Source of the DNA: Lewinellaceae bacterium
Lineage (GTDB): Bacteria; Bacteroidota; Bacteroidia; Chitinophagales; Saprospiraceae
NCBI GenBank assembly: GCA_020636325.1
Contig: JACJYC010000007.1
Coordinates: 62,001 to 126,000, forward strand
Reading direction: 5' to 3'
Length of the DNA stretch: 64,000 bases
Part shown: piece by piece, positions 1-9,066 of the stretch
Numbering within the stretch: position 1 is the first letter of the stretch
Layout: every line of letters begins with the position of its first letter
Translations under genes and position numbers: made by a program
Notes under the pieces: model-generated
Database searches by the model: none
What the model was told of the DNA's origin: nothing
The model's input: the letters and a program-made list of their open reading frames with translations, nothing else

Positions 1-680
1 ATTTTAATCTGGGTATTTGAAGAGAAAAGCCCGCTTCCGCTTTCCCGGATGTTCACTGTCCCAAAAAAACAGGAAATGCCGTTGCCGGATACATTGTCAA
101 TGTTCAGGGTTGGGCTCAGATCATAAAAGAACACCGGGTCGGTATCTATGGTCAGCTGGTCTTCCACCAGCATCCCGTCGCCGCCGATGCTGCCGCTGTT
201 GCCGATAAAAGTATCGCCGTATAGAAAAGCCTTGGCATTTCCGTCGGAACCGTGGATGTATATTGCGGTCGAGCCCGTATTGTTGACGTAAATCTTTCCG
301 TTACTTTTCAACGTCCCTCTCACATAGATGCCGACTGAACCTGCACCGCTCACGTTGAGTGTGCCGTTGGTGCCCAACTCCAGCGTTGCGCCTTCTGCGA
401 TGTCCACCGATTTTACCGTCACCGAAGAACTGATAACGGGAAAGTTCGGCACGCCGTTCGGGACGATCACCTCGTCTGAAGCGGTGGGCACCGAGTTCGT
501 GCTCCAGTTCGCGGCCGCGGTCCAGCTGCTGTTTGAGCTGCCGTCCCAGGTGACGGTGGCAGCCTGGCCGACAGCAACCGTCAGGAGCAAGGCAAACAAC
601 AGACCGACTGGCCGCAGCATACGGTGCCTGGCTAAAGAATTGGATAAATCGTTCGGGGAATGTTGAAATTCCTTTTTCAT
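1..680 (-). CDS. Secreted protein, N-terminal part (continues beyond the window)
   Basis: Reading the minus strand from the ATG at 680 gives an open frame with no stop to base 1, about 226 residues. Residues 22-40 are hydrophobic and end in VGQAATVTW, which fits a signal peptide after a short basic leader. The mature part is rich in Gly, Asn, Ser, Thr and Val, with regular short strands (TVTWDGSSNSSW, GTLNVSGAGSVGIYV), as in right-handed beta-helix or autotransporter-like surface proteins of Bacteroidota. The C-terminus, where a T9SS sorting domain would be expected, lies outside the window. No specific function can be assigned. An alternative start at the Met within RHRMLRPVG would still leave a signal peptide. 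Confidence 0.75.
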   Translation of the reverse strand, partial: MKKEFQHSPNDLSNSLARHRMLRPVGLLFALLLTVAVGQAATVTWDGSSNSSWTAAANWSTNSVPTASDEVIVPNGVPNFPVISSSVTVKSVDIAEGATLELGTNGTLNVSGAGSVGIYVRGTLKSNGKIYVNNTGSTAIYIHGSDGNAKAFLYGDTFIGNSGSIGGDGMLVEDQLTIDTDPVFFYDLSPTLNIDNVSGNGISCFFGTVNIRESGSGLFSSNTQIK

Positions 681-786
681 GGCAATTAAATTTTTACTGA
701 TTGAAGAATATTGAGTTTTAGGGATAGGCATGAAGACGGCTTGCCCGATACCCCGGCGTAATGGTTTTTCCATAGTGATGTTAGGT

Positions 787-808
787 GTAAGTCGTAAGTT
801 GTAAGTCA
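787..808. repeat. Short heptamer array GTAAGT[C/T], three units
   Basis: Three consecutive copies of a 7-bp unit (GTAAGTC, GTAAGTT, GTAAGTC) lie in the 591-bp gap between the partial secreted gene and the histidine kinase. The same unit recurs at 60074-60127 and, in reverse complement, at 11556-11641, so this is a member of a dispersed array family. Apart from this array and the gene fragment at 937-1110, the gap 681-1271 shows only a near-duplicate 18-mer, GATTACmGACTATGTTGC, at 1185 and 1213. Confidence 0.6.
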
Positions 809-936
809 GTTGGGGAACGGGGGTTGAAAACAAAAGGACTTACGACCAGGAGCTCTTCCTGAAATAGTGTGGCAGAAGGATTGAAAAGTGCCGGGCATTC
901 CGAACGGGCAGCCCGACCTTAATCAATCAGAAAAAT

Positions 937-1110
937 TTAGTCTCTGCTGATTTGCAGTTTTTGGATTGAGACTATCCCGTTGTTCTGTATTCGGATGAAA
1001 TAGAGCCCGGATGGGAAATAAAATCAGCCGGATCTGGGCGAACTTTTGAAGTTTGTCAAATGAGTTGATGATGGTTACCGGATATTTTGCAAGCCGGCGG
1101 GCTAAATTTT
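937..1110 (-). pseudogene. Remnant of a T9SS type A C-terminal sorting domain
   Basis: On the minus strand the codons ending at the TAA 937-939 read PSGLYFIRIQNNG followed by IVSIQKLQISRD, a typical end of a Por/T9SS type A sorting domain (G-[LV]-Y-[FV]-[IV]-[RK] then a short strand). An in-frame TGA lies five codons before this. The preceding strand (YPVTIINSFDKLQKFAQIRLIL) is recognisable only in another frame, so there is at least one frameshift. No start codon or passenger domain remains. It lies downstream of the hybrid kinase on the same strand and is best read as the decayed 3' end of a deleted secreted-protein gene. A sequencing error is possible but would not restore a full gene. Confidence 0.6.
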
Positions 1111-1271
1111 TCATGATTGATTTTTTGAACACTGCAAAGGTGGGGGCAGACCATGCCCGGGCATTGGCAGCCATGTTCCAGAGATTACCGACTATGTTGC
1201 TTAGGAGGAAAAAGATTACAGACTATGTTGCACAAGTCGGAGAAAATAAACCACAAATAAAAGATTATCAG

Positions 1272-4200
1272 CTATTTGCGTGTTGCACTGGGCCTTACGC
1301 CAAATTCTTCGAAAAATGCAGCGGAAAAATAGTTGAGGGAAGTAAATCCGACCTCATAGGCCACCTCGGAAATGGTCAGGTCGCTGTCGGTGAGCAATTG
1401 TTTGCTTTTTTGCAGGCGGATGGAGCGAATATAAAGGGAAGCGGATTTGCCGGTCAGGGCCTTCAATTTGCGGAAGACCTGGGAGCGACTCATGCCCAGC
1501 GAACGGCATAACTGGTTCATGTCCAGTTCGGGATTGGAAAGTTCTTTTTCGACCAGCGCATAGAACTTCTGAAGGAAGGGATCCTCGATTTCAGTGGAGC
1601 CGTTATCATTGGGGAAAACCCGGGCATAACGGGTCTGCAGCCTTTGGCGCAATTCCAGCAGTTTTTCCAGGCGCACCAGCAATTCTCTTTTATCAAAAGG
1701 CTTTGCCAGGTAGGCATCGGCCCCTCTTTCCAGACCGCTGATCCTGGAGTCCACATCCGCCCTTGCCGTGAGGAGTACAATGGGGATATGATCGGTACGT
1801 TCATCCTTTTTTAAAGTTTCCGTGAGCTCAAATCCATCCTTTTCCGGCATCATCACATCACTCACGATGAGGTCGGGCACCTGCTCAATGGCCATTTCTA
1901 TGCCGATGCGTCCGTTTCCGGCAATAGAGAGCTGGTAGTGGTCTTCCAGGCAAGCGATCAGGTATTCCTGTACATCGGGGTTGTCCTCAACGATGAGGAG
2001 GTCGGGTTTTTCATCAGCTCCAGAATCGGAGGGCTGTGTTATTAGCAGCTGATTTTCTATTTCAGGGTTTATCAAAACGGGTTCTACGATGGCGTTTTCA
2101 ATATTTTGGGCTTCCTCAAAAATATCGAAGGCATTCGTCGCCAGGTTTTTGGAGGTTTCTTTAATCGGCAGATCGACATAAAAGGAGGTTCCTTTCCCCT
2201 TGATGCTGCCGGCTTTGATTTCTCCGCCCAGCAACTTGACCAGTTCCTTGGTCAGGGCCAGCCCGATGCCCGTTCCCTCTCCTTTTCGGGTGGAAGAATC
2301 ATCTACCTGGTAAAAACGGTTGAAGATATTGGGCAGTTTTTCTTCCGGAATACCGACGCCCGTATCTTCTATGCGAATGCTGAGTACCGGTTCTCCATCC
2401 TTTATTTTTTTGTCGATATGGAAATAAACATTGCCGCCTTCCGGCGTGAATTTTATGGCATTGGAAAGCAGGTTGGAAATGATGCGCAGCATCTTGTCCG
2501 GGTCATAATCCATGTTTATTTCAGGCAAGGCGGAAAGGAAATGCAATTGGAGACCTTTGTTGTTGGCATAACTTTGATGGGACTCCGTGATGAAGCGCAA
2601 ATACTTTACCACATCGCCATGCGCCAACTGAATTTTGAGCTCCTTTGATTCCAGCTTTCGCAGGTCCAGAATCTGGTTGACCAGGTTCAGCAATCCCGCT
2701 GTGTTCTGTTTGATCATTTTGTACCCCCGTTCCAGCCAGGTTTCCGGTTTTTCATGGACCTGGTCGATCATCCCGGATATGATCGTCAGGGGGGTACGGA
2801 ATTCGTGCGAAATATTCGTAAAAAACCGGGATTTGGCCTCATCCAATTCCAGCAGCTTTTCCGCCTGTTTTTCTATAGTCTCCTTATCCCTTCGGATTTT
2901 TTCCGTTGCCTGCATGACCTCTACCCGCAGACGCCGGATCCAAAGCACGGCGATGCCGACCAGGGACAGGGTCAATAACATGTAAAACCAGATCTGATTA
3001 TAGAAAAAATCCTTGGCGTAGATAGCGATGCTGAGCGGCTTCTGTGTCCAGTTGCCCAATCCGTCGCTCCCCTTGATGAGGAGATTATATTTTCCTGCCG
3101 GTAAATTATTCAGACTCAAAACATGTTGATTGCCAAGGGAGGTCCAATCCTCGTCAATGCCTTCCAACATGTAGGCGAATTGATTTTGTTCAGGTTTGAA
3201 GTAATTCGACAATGCGAAGCCCAGGTTCAGGAAGCGGCGGGCAGCCGGCAATTCGACCCGCTTGACGTTTTGAAGCCCGTACTCCAATGAAGCATCCTGT
3301 CCTTTTTCATTATCAAAATAGGAAACGGACGTCAGGTAGATCTGAAGATTTTTATTCCGGGTAATTCGCTCTTTTATTTTTGGGGGGTCGATCAGATTAA
3401 CGCCGCTTATGGTTCCCATAAGGAGTTTCCCCTCACTGGTTTTTAAGGTAGCATAGCGGTTGTTTTCCCTCTCGATCAACCCGTCTTCCTGAAAGATATT
3501 CGTGATCAACTCCCCTTTTTCCGATACCAGGGAGATTCCATTATAAGTACCCACCCATCTGATACCTTCATCATCTTCAATAATATTGGCAATCGTGTTA
3601 TTGGGCAACCCATCTTCATTGTTCAGGTTCAATGCTGTTCCGGAATTCGGATCATAGATATAAAGTCCGTGTAATGGCGTGCCCAGCCACAGCCTGCCTT
3701 GTTCATCCTCATCCATGCTCAAAAAACCGGGAGAACCAAAAGGAGGCCCATAACCCAACTCTTCAGCAGTGCGCGCATCAATATCGATCTTCCACAAACC
3801 CTGGGCCGTCGCCACCCATAACAGGTGATTCCGGCTGAAAAGGACGGCGTTAGTATACCCCGGGAAGGCCAACTGCTTCCCATCTTTCAGGAATGGTTCG
3901 GTTTTATCCGTAACCAGGTCATGGATGAACAACTGCTCACTCCGGTTGATAATAGCGACTTTTTGATCCCCGACAAACGTGAACAAGCGGATAATATCGG
4001 TTTGGCAATGGTGTTGTACACAGGTATTTGATTCAGGGTCGTAGTCAATGATGTTATCGCCGCTGTGCGTCCAGATATGGCCCGACGGATCCTTGTAGAG
4101 CTTAGTCCACCCCATCGGGCAATCGGGGTTTTTAAATGGTGAAACCGAATTATTCCAGGTATCGATGATGAATTCAGGACCGTATTGCGTTTTTACCAGG

Positions 4201-5378
4201 TATCGACCCTTTTGCAGTTCTGCCATAGCCCGGATGGAATAGGAAGGCAAAAAATTCTGTATTGCTTCAGATGCTTTAACAATGTGGACCTTTATTCCTT
4301 TGGAGTCGCAAACAATCAATTCCTGCTTAAAATCAGCACTGATCACATTGTTGATATCTGCGTCGGACAAATTGCTGAAAAAGGCCGAATAGTTGAATCT
4401 TTTACCGTTTATATCCTGCAAAATGGCCCTGAATTGATTGTCTGCATCCCGGAATAAAAAAATAATGTTACCTTTTTGATCCTGGAAGATATTTTCTCCC
4501 GTCCAGCCGTCTGGAATATTTTCAAGGCTTTCAAAACGATCCGTATGCTGATTCCAATTGAAGATGGCGCTACCCGTCAACATCTGATTGGAAACGTACA
4601 ATTGCCCGTTTTGGAAATGGGCAAAAATCGAAAACTGATTTTTAGTGGGCCGTTCAGGGCCTTTCGGCTTCGGAAACTTAAAGTCGGAAAAATGGTATTT
4701 CTTACTTCGACCGCTTTTTTTGTCCAGCCTGATGATATAACCTACGTCCCGCACCGCTGCCCAGAAAACATCGCCGTCGTGGTAAAGGGTTTCTGTAAAG
4801 TAGTCGGAAGTTGAATTGGCAAAAACCGGTTCTTCAAACTGACCTTGCAGTTCCAGCGCCCCCATTTTCCATTCATAGATGGATACGCGGTTATTGTTGA
4901 TAGCCGTCAGGAAAATCCGATTATCCTGGGAAACGGTCAGGTTTTCAATGTAGGCTTTAATCAGGGGCGACCTGAATTCTAATTGATTGGTTTCCAGGTC
5001 ATAGAAAAAAACCTGGCAGGTATCTCCCCTGGTAGCCCAACCCACCAATTTCCTGCCTTCATAAATATCCGCGATCCGATCTGTCGACTTTAACGATGCG
5101 AGGCTTCCCCGGATCAACTTGAACTGGTATCCGTCGAACTGAAATAAGTGCAAAGCGCTGGTCGCACTGACAGAAGCGCTCGTTTTGAGCCAAAGCTTTC
5201 CATTGTCATCCAAAAAAGCATTGTCAAAGGACATGGAAGGATAAGAACTGTAATTGCTGAAATCCTCGGAATAGGAAGGCAGGAGTTCGGGCAGGCGCGG
5301 GTCATCCTGTCCCGGCACGGCGGACGGGATAAAAGCCAAAGCACAGGTATAAATCAGGAGTGACCTAAGGGAGTTCAT
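1272..5378 (-). CDS. Hybrid two-component system sensor kinase/response regulator (HTCS, AraC type)
   Basis: 1368 residues with the one-chain HTCS architecture of Bacteroidota. A signal peptide (1-23) precedes a long periplasmic beta-propeller with repeats such as DEQGRLWLGTPLHGLYIYD and EGIRWVGTYNGISLV, then a Y_Y_Y domain (NLPAGKYNLLIKGSDG) and one TM segment near residue 790. HisKA follows with SHEFRTPLT (His858), then HATPase (NLLSNAIKF, DTGVGIPEE, GTGIGLAL), a receiver domain (IVEDN, phospho-acceptor Asp1174 in VSDVMMPEKDG) and a C-terminal AraC helix-turn-helix (ISEVAYEVGF). It should sense a periplasmic ligand, classically a glycan fragment, and directly activate promoters. No SusC/SusD pair is in the window, so the target is unknown. 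Confidence 0.95.
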   Translation of the reverse strand: MNSLRSLLIYTCALAFIPSAVPGQDDPRLPELLPSYSEDFSNYSSYPSMSFDNAFLDDNGKLWLKTSASVSATSALHLFQFDGYQFKLIRGSLASLKSTDRIADIYEGRKLVGWATRGDTCQVFFYDLETNQLEFRSPLIKAYIENLTVSQDNRIFLTAINNNRVSIYEWKMGALELQGQFEEPVFANSTSDYFTETLYHDGDVFWAAVRDVGYIIRLDKKSGRSKKYHFSDFKFPKPKGPERPTKNQFSIFAHFQNGQLYVSNQMLTGSAIFNWNQHTDRFESLENIPDGWTGENIFQDQKGNIIFLFRDADNQFRAILQDINGKRFNYSAFFSNLSDADINNVISADFKQELIVCDSKGIKVHIVKASEAIQNFLPSYSIRAMAELQKGRYLVKTQYGPEFIIDTWNNSVSPFKNPDCPMGWTKLYKDPSGHIWTHSGDNIIDYDPESNTCVQHHCQTDIIRLFTFVGDQKVAIINRSEQLFIHDLVTDKTEPFLKDGKQLAFPGYTNAVLFSRNHLLWVATAQGLWKIDIDARTAEELGYGPPFGSPGFLSMDEDEQGRLWLGTPLHGLYIYDPNSGTALNLNNEDGLPNNTIANIIEDDEGIRWVGTYNGISLVSEKGELITNIFQEDGLIERENNRYATLKTSEGKLLMGTISGVNLIDPPKIKERITRNKNLQIYLTSVSYFDNEKGQDASLEYGLQNVKRVELPAARRFLNLGFALSNYFKPEQNQFAYMLEGIDEDWTSLGNQHVLSLNNLPAGKYNLLIKGSDGLGNWTQKPLSIAIYAKDFFYNQIWFYMLLTLSLVGIAVLWIRRLRVEVMQATEKIRRDKETIEKQAEKLLELDEAKSRFFTNISHEFRTPLTIISGMIDQVHEKPETWLERGYKMIKQNTAGLLNLVNQILDLRKLESKELKIQLAHGDVVKYLRFITESHQSYANNKGLQLHFLSALPEINMDYDPDKMLRIISNLLSNAIKFTPEGGNVYFHIDKKIKDGEPVLSIRIEDTGVGIPEEKLPNIFNRFYQVDDSSTRKGEGTGIGLALTKELVKLLGGEIKAGSIKGKGTSFYVDLPIKETSKNLATNAFDIFEEAQNIENAIVEPVLINPEIENQLLITQPSDSGADEKPDLLIVEDNPDVQEYLIACLEDHYQLSIAGNGRIGIEMAIEQVPDLIVSDVMMPEKDGFELTETLKKDERTDHIPIVLLTARADVDSRISGLERGADAYLAKPFDKRELLVRLEKLLELRQRLQTRYARVFPNDNGSTEIEDPFLQKFYALVEKELSNPELDMNQLCRSLGMSRSQVFRKLKALTGKSASLYIRSIRLQKSKQLLTDSDLTISEVAYEVGFTSLNYFSAAFFEEFGVRPSATRK

Positions 5379-5540
5379 TTGATTGTTTCTGCTCCGGCAG
5401 GCTAAGATAAGAAAGTTGATTCACAGGATACGGCATTAACAGGATCTATTTGGTTAATATCCGCTTTCTGGCTACCTTGCCTGACACTTGAATTTTTCCC
5501 GGGTTGGCGAACCGTCCAACCCTCACCAAAACCCATACCC

Positions 5541-7142
5541 ATGCCTGCACCTTTCGAAAACATGGCCATTTCGCTGTCCGGAGGCGGATACCGGGCCGCA
5601 AGCTTCCACCTTGGAGCGCTTTCCTATCTGGACCATGTACCCCACGAAGGGGTTTCGCTTTTGCAACGCATCAAGATCATTTCCACCATTTCCGGCGGTA
5701 CCTTCACCGGCGTCGCTTACGTGCTGAGCCTGGCCCGCCAACAGGAATTCAAAGCCTGTTTCCAGCACCTGTACGGCCTGCTCCAGGAGGACAAACTGGT
5801 GGTGGAGGCCCTCGCCAAGATCAATCATACCGGTCAATGGCAATACCCGACCAAGAACAAGAACCTCATCAACGCCTTCTCCGAAATTTATCAGGCAAAA
5901 TTCTGCAACGGCGCGCAAATGTCGCTCCCGCTCACAGCCCCGCTGGGTCACCTTGACGAATTCTGCTTCAATGCCACCGATATGCACAATACCCTGCCCT
6001 TCCGTTTTCAGAAAACAGGGCTGATCGGCAACGGGCACAACAACATCGACGTGAGCGCAGCCGCCGAGATCCGCATGGGCGATATCATGGCGGCTTCTTC
6101 CTGTTTCCCCGGCGGCTTCGAACCCATGGCCTTTCCCCAGGACTTTATCGCAGAAGAAGGTTCACCCCTCCAGCAATATTGGAAATCCCAGGGTTATCCG
6201 GACAATATCCCCCTGATGGACGGCGGCATCCTCGACAACCAGGGCATCGAGAGCGTCGAACTGGCCAACCGCCGCAGGCCCGACGACCAGAAGATAAATA
6301 CCTATATCATTTCCGATGTCACCTCCCGGGAATCGCCGCCCTTTGAGTTCCCGGCCAAACCCCGCCCCGGGTTATTCGGCGACTTCACCTACCGGACCAT
6401 TGTCTGGATCCTGGCCGCTCTGGTCATTCTGGGCGCCGCCGGAACCTGGTATTGGTGGAATGCCTCCAGGCTCCTGCTCATCGTGTCGGTCCTGGCAACG
6501 GTATTCAGCGGCATTTCACTGGTCTCACTCCTGTTGATCCACCGGTTCGTCGACAATATGATCGCTAAAACGGTTGGTCAGAACAACGAAACGCCGACCA
6601 TCCTGGAGGACCTCGACATCCTGGAGAAGACCCCGATCCATATCCTGAAAAACCTGGCCTCCATCCGGTTGTTCGCCCTGAGCGATATCCTGCAAAACAC
6701 CTTCATGCGCCGGATACGAACCCTGGAGATCAGCGGATTGTACCACGATCCGGACTGGACCCACAAACTGGTGAGCAATAACATCTACAGCCTGACCACC
6801 AACTGGGACCTGGACAAGAACCTGCCGGCGCCCTCGGAGCAAATGCTGAAAACCGCCGCCCTCGCCGAAACCATGGCAACCACCCTCTGGTTCTCGACCA
6901 AAGACAAGGAAAAAGGCATGCTCGACGCGCTGATTGCAGCAGGCCAGATCAACCTCTGTTTCCAGTTGTTGCTCCACCTCGATCAGGAGCTCGGTTTGCC
7001 GGAAGTACAAGCCACTTTCACACCGGAAACCAGGCAATCGTTGCAGCAACTCCGGGAAGCCCTTCTGGCGGATTACAACAAGTTCAGGGAAGATGACCGA
7101 TGGCTCCTCAACCAGTTGAAACAAGGCCAACCGGCTGCATAA
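5541..7142 (+). CDS. Patatin-like phospholipase with internal membrane hairpin
   Basis: 533 residues. The patatin oxyanion loop is SGGGYRAASFHLG (residues 13-25). The nucleophile elbow is ISGGT with Ser51, and the catalytic Asp is Asp227 in LMDGGILDNQG, giving the Ser-Asp dyad of the family. The usual elbow GxSxG is present here as TISGG. After the lipase domain, residues about 283-333 contain two hydrophobic segments (TIVWILAALVILGAAG and LLLIVSVLATVFSGISLVSLLL), then a helical tail of about 200 residues. There is no signal peptide, so the lipase domain is probably cytoplasmic and anchored. Likely a lysophospholipase/acylhydrolase on membrane lipid. It is divergent from the kinase gene and 32 bp upstream of the DUF1080 lipoprotein gene. 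Confidence 0.85.
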   Translation: MPAPFENMAISLSGGGYRAASFHLGALSYLDHVPHEGVSLLQRIKIISTISGGTFTGVAYVLSLARQQEFKACFQHLYGLLQEDKLVVEALAKINHTGQWQYPTKNKNLINAFSEIYQAKFCNGAQMSLPLTAPLGHLDEFCFNATDMHNTLPFRFQKTGLIGNGHNNIDVSAAAEIRMGDIMAASSCFPGGFEPMAFPQDFIAEEGSPLQQYWKSQGYPDNIPLMDGGILDNQGIESVELANRRRPDDQKINTYIISDVTSRESPPFEFPAKPRPGLFGDFTYRTIVWILAALVILGAAGTWYWWNASRLLLIVSVLATVFSGISLVSLLLIHRFVDNMIAKTVGQNNETPTILEDLDILEKTPIHILKNLASIRLFALSDILQNTFMRRIRTLEISGLYHDPDWTHKLVSNNIYSLTTNWDLDKNLPAPSEQMLKTAALAETMATTLWFSTKDKEKGMLDALIAAGQINLCFQLLLHLDQELGLPEVQATFTPETRQSLQQLREALLADYNKFREDDRWLLNQLKQGQPAA

Positions 7143-7174
7143 AAACCGGAACATTCAATCACCAATTTCAGACC

Positions 7175-7870
7175 ATGAAACCTTACACGCTGGCAACCAT
7201 TATGGCTTTGGGCTTTTTGTCCTGCCAACCTCAACCCGACAAGGCAACGGAGCCCACCTCCGTCAGCCTCTTCAACGGCCGCGACCTTACCGGCTGGCAC
7301 GTCGACGTACCGGAACTGGACACCAACGCCACCGCCCGGAATCCCTTCATTGTCCGCGACAGCATGCTGGTCAGTCTGGGTACGCCGCCCGGCCACCTGA
7401 TCACGGATTCCGTTTACCAGGATTACCGGCTGGAAGTGGAATACCGCTTTGCCGGCGAACCAGGCAATTGCGGCGTCCTCGTACACGCCTCTGCGCCCAG
7501 GGCCCTGTACAAGATGTTCCCCAAATCCCTTGAAGTGCAGATGATGAGCGGCGACGCCGGCGATTTCTGGTGCATCGTCGAAGACATCGAAGTGCCGGAT
7601 ATGGAAACCCGGCGGGGGCCGAAAGAAAACTGGGGCATCACCGAAGGCAAGGAGCGCCGCGTGATCAACCTGACCGACGGATCGGAAAAACCGGTAGGCG
7701 AATGGAATGCCATGACCATAGAATGCCGGGGCAATACCATCAAGGTTTGGGTCAACGGCGACCTGGTCAACGACGGCTTCAACTGCACCGCTTCCAAAGG
7801 GCAGATCGCAGTGCAGGCCGAAGGGTCGGAGGTGGAATTCAGAAAGTTGCTGCTTACGCCGCTTTCCTGA
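7175..7870 (+). CDS. DUF1080 / 3-keto-disaccharide hydrolase domain lipoprotein
   Basis: The ATG at 7175 is chosen because it opens a lipoprotein signal (MKPYTLATIMALGFLSCQ, lipidated Cys17); an upstream in-frame ATG would bury it. 231 residues. The body matches DUF1080, a LamG-like jelly roll: SLFNGRDLTGWHV at the start, then DYRLEVEYRF, GNCGVLVHA, EVQMMSGD, and GEWNAMTIECRGNTIKVWVNGDLVND near the end. The family includes 3-keto-disaccharide hydrolases. The Gfo/Idh oxidoreductase downstream could supply 3-keto-glycoside substrates, so a joint role in periplasmic glycoside breakdown is inferred. Confidence 0.85.
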   Translation: MKPYTLATIMALGFLSCQPQPDKATEPTSVSLFNGRDLTGWHVDVPELDTNATARNPFIVRDSMLVSLGTPPGHLITDSVYQDYRLEVEYRFAGEPGNCGVLVHASAPRALYKMFPKSLEVQMMSGDAGDFWCIVEDIEVPDMETRRGPKENWGITEGKERRVINLTDGSEKPVGEWNAMTIECRGNTIKVWVNGDLVNDGFNCTASKGQIAVQAEGSEVEFRKLLLTPLS

Positions 7871-7890
7871 TCTTAAAGCGGGGCTTTTTT
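7857..7890 (+). terminator. Probable intrinsic terminator of the DUF1080 gene
   Basis: GCCGCTTT at the end of the coding region pairs with AAAGCGGGGC (one bulge) and is followed directly by six T. The left arm overlaps the stop codon. It separates the lipoprotein gene from the RhuM-Fic gene. Confidence 0.55.
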
Positions 7891-7904
7891 ACGGTCATTG
7901 ATTT

Positions 7905-7938
7905 TTGTTGTTTTTTAAAAAATTTTACCCTATATTTG
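7905..7938 (+). promoter_or_regulatory. Bacteroidota-type promoter for the RhuM-Fic gene
   Basis: TTG at 7908-7910 is separated by 20 bp from TATATTTG at 7931-7938, matching the Bacteroidota consensus TTG-N19-21-TAnnTTTG. The start codon is 50 bp further down. The stretch is much more AT-rich than its surroundings. Confidence 0.7.
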
Positions 7939-7987
7939 TTTAATAAAACCCCGGCATTAATTCCAGTAACGCCTCAATCCTGATAAA

Positions 7988-8965
7988 ATGAAAGAAACAA
8001 CCGAAATCATTGCCTATCAATCTCCGGATGGAGAAGTGCAAGTTGAAGTTACGCTTGACAGAGAAACTGTGTGGCTTTCTCTCAATCAAATGAGCCTATT
8101 ATTCGATAGGGATAAATCTGTCATTTCACGCCACCTATCCAATTTATTTAAAGAAAATGAATTAGAGAAAACTTCAGTTGTTGCAAAATTTGCAACAACT
8201 GCCGGCGATGGCAAATCCTATCAGGTAGAATACTATAGCCTGGATGTGATCATTTCAGTGGGCTATCGTGTAAAATCCAGACAAGGCACCAATTTCCGGA
8301 TCTGGGCGACCAAAGTTCTTCGCAACCATTTGCTGGAAAGAACAAGGAGAAGCGACAATTCATCCGAAGAAAGATACCTTCAATTGCTGAAGGTCATTGA
8401 AATGGCGACCCGTTCAACGGATTCCGGATCGCTTTCCTCAGCGGAAGCAGGGGGCATCCTCAAAATTCTCCGGGAATACGCCTACGCCCTTGAAACCCTG
8501 GACAAATATGATCACCAGAAGCTTGAGATCACAACGGAAGACGGAACTGATTCCGTGCCTTTGGAATACGAAGAGGCCATAAACCTGATCGCCGAATGGC
8601 GTGAATTCCAACAGGCCGGCAGGTTGTTCGGTCACGAAAAGGACGCCTCTTTCAAAAGCTCCCTAGAAACGATCTTCCAGACCTTTGATGGAAAAGACCT
8701 GTACCCCAGCACCGAGGAAAAAGCCGCCAACCTGTTATATTTCATCGTCAAGAACCATTCCTTCACGGACGGCAACAAACGGATCGCCGCAGGCCTTTTT
8801 GTATATTTCCTGGACAAGAACCGGAAGTTATACAGAAACGACGGCAGCAAAAGGATCGGCGATAATGCCCTGGTTGCCATGACCATCATGATCGCAGCCG
8901 GTAAACCGGAAGAAAAAGATATCATCACCAAACTGGTGGTCAATTTGATAGACGATCATAATTAA
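7988..8965 (+). CDS. RhuM-like N-terminus fused to Fic/Doc domain, putative toxin
   Basis: 325 residues. The N-terminal 115 residues match the virulence RhuM family (VWLSLNQMSLLFDRDKSVISRHL, VEYYSLDVIISVGYRVKS), an HTH-like module also found in phage-type proteins. The C-terminal half ends in HSFTDGNKR at residues 257-265, the Doc form of the Fic motif HxFx(D/E)GNxR; Doc phosphorylates EF-Tu, while most Fic proteins AMPylate. The N-terminal DNA is more AT-rich than the C-terminal half or the neighbours. The gene has its own promoter and terminator-flanked position and separates two functionally linked genes, so recent insertion is plausible. No separate antitoxin gene is present; the RhuM part may provide self-regulation. 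Confidence 0.85.
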   Translation: MKETTEIIAYQSPDGEVQVEVTLDRETVWLSLNQMSLLFDRDKSVISRHLSNLFKENELEKTSVVAKFATTAGDGKSYQVEYYSLDVIISVGYRVKSRQGTNFRIWATKVLRNHLLERTRRSDNSSEERYLQLLKVIEMATRSTDSGSLSSAEAGGILKILREYAYALETLDKYDHQKLEITTEDGTDSVPLEYEEAINLIAEWREFQQAGRLFGHEKDASFKSSLETIFQTFDGKDLYPSTEEKAANLLYFIVKNHSFTDGNKRIAAGLFVYFLDKNRKLYRNDGSKRIGDNALVAMTIMIAAGKPEEKDIITKLVVNLIDDHN

Positions 8966-9066
8966 TAAGGATTTTACCCTGACTTCTTCTACCGATTTTC
9001 ATAGCTTTGAGGTCAAAGCCGCTGATAGAGCTTATTTTCTTTTTTCAATACCGAAGTCTTGACAAG

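Noticed and set aside
1053..1511. 152-codon plus-strand frame overlapping the end of the histidine kinase
   Set aside because: It is antisense to the AraC helix-turn-helix coding region and the T9SS remnant, with no family match.
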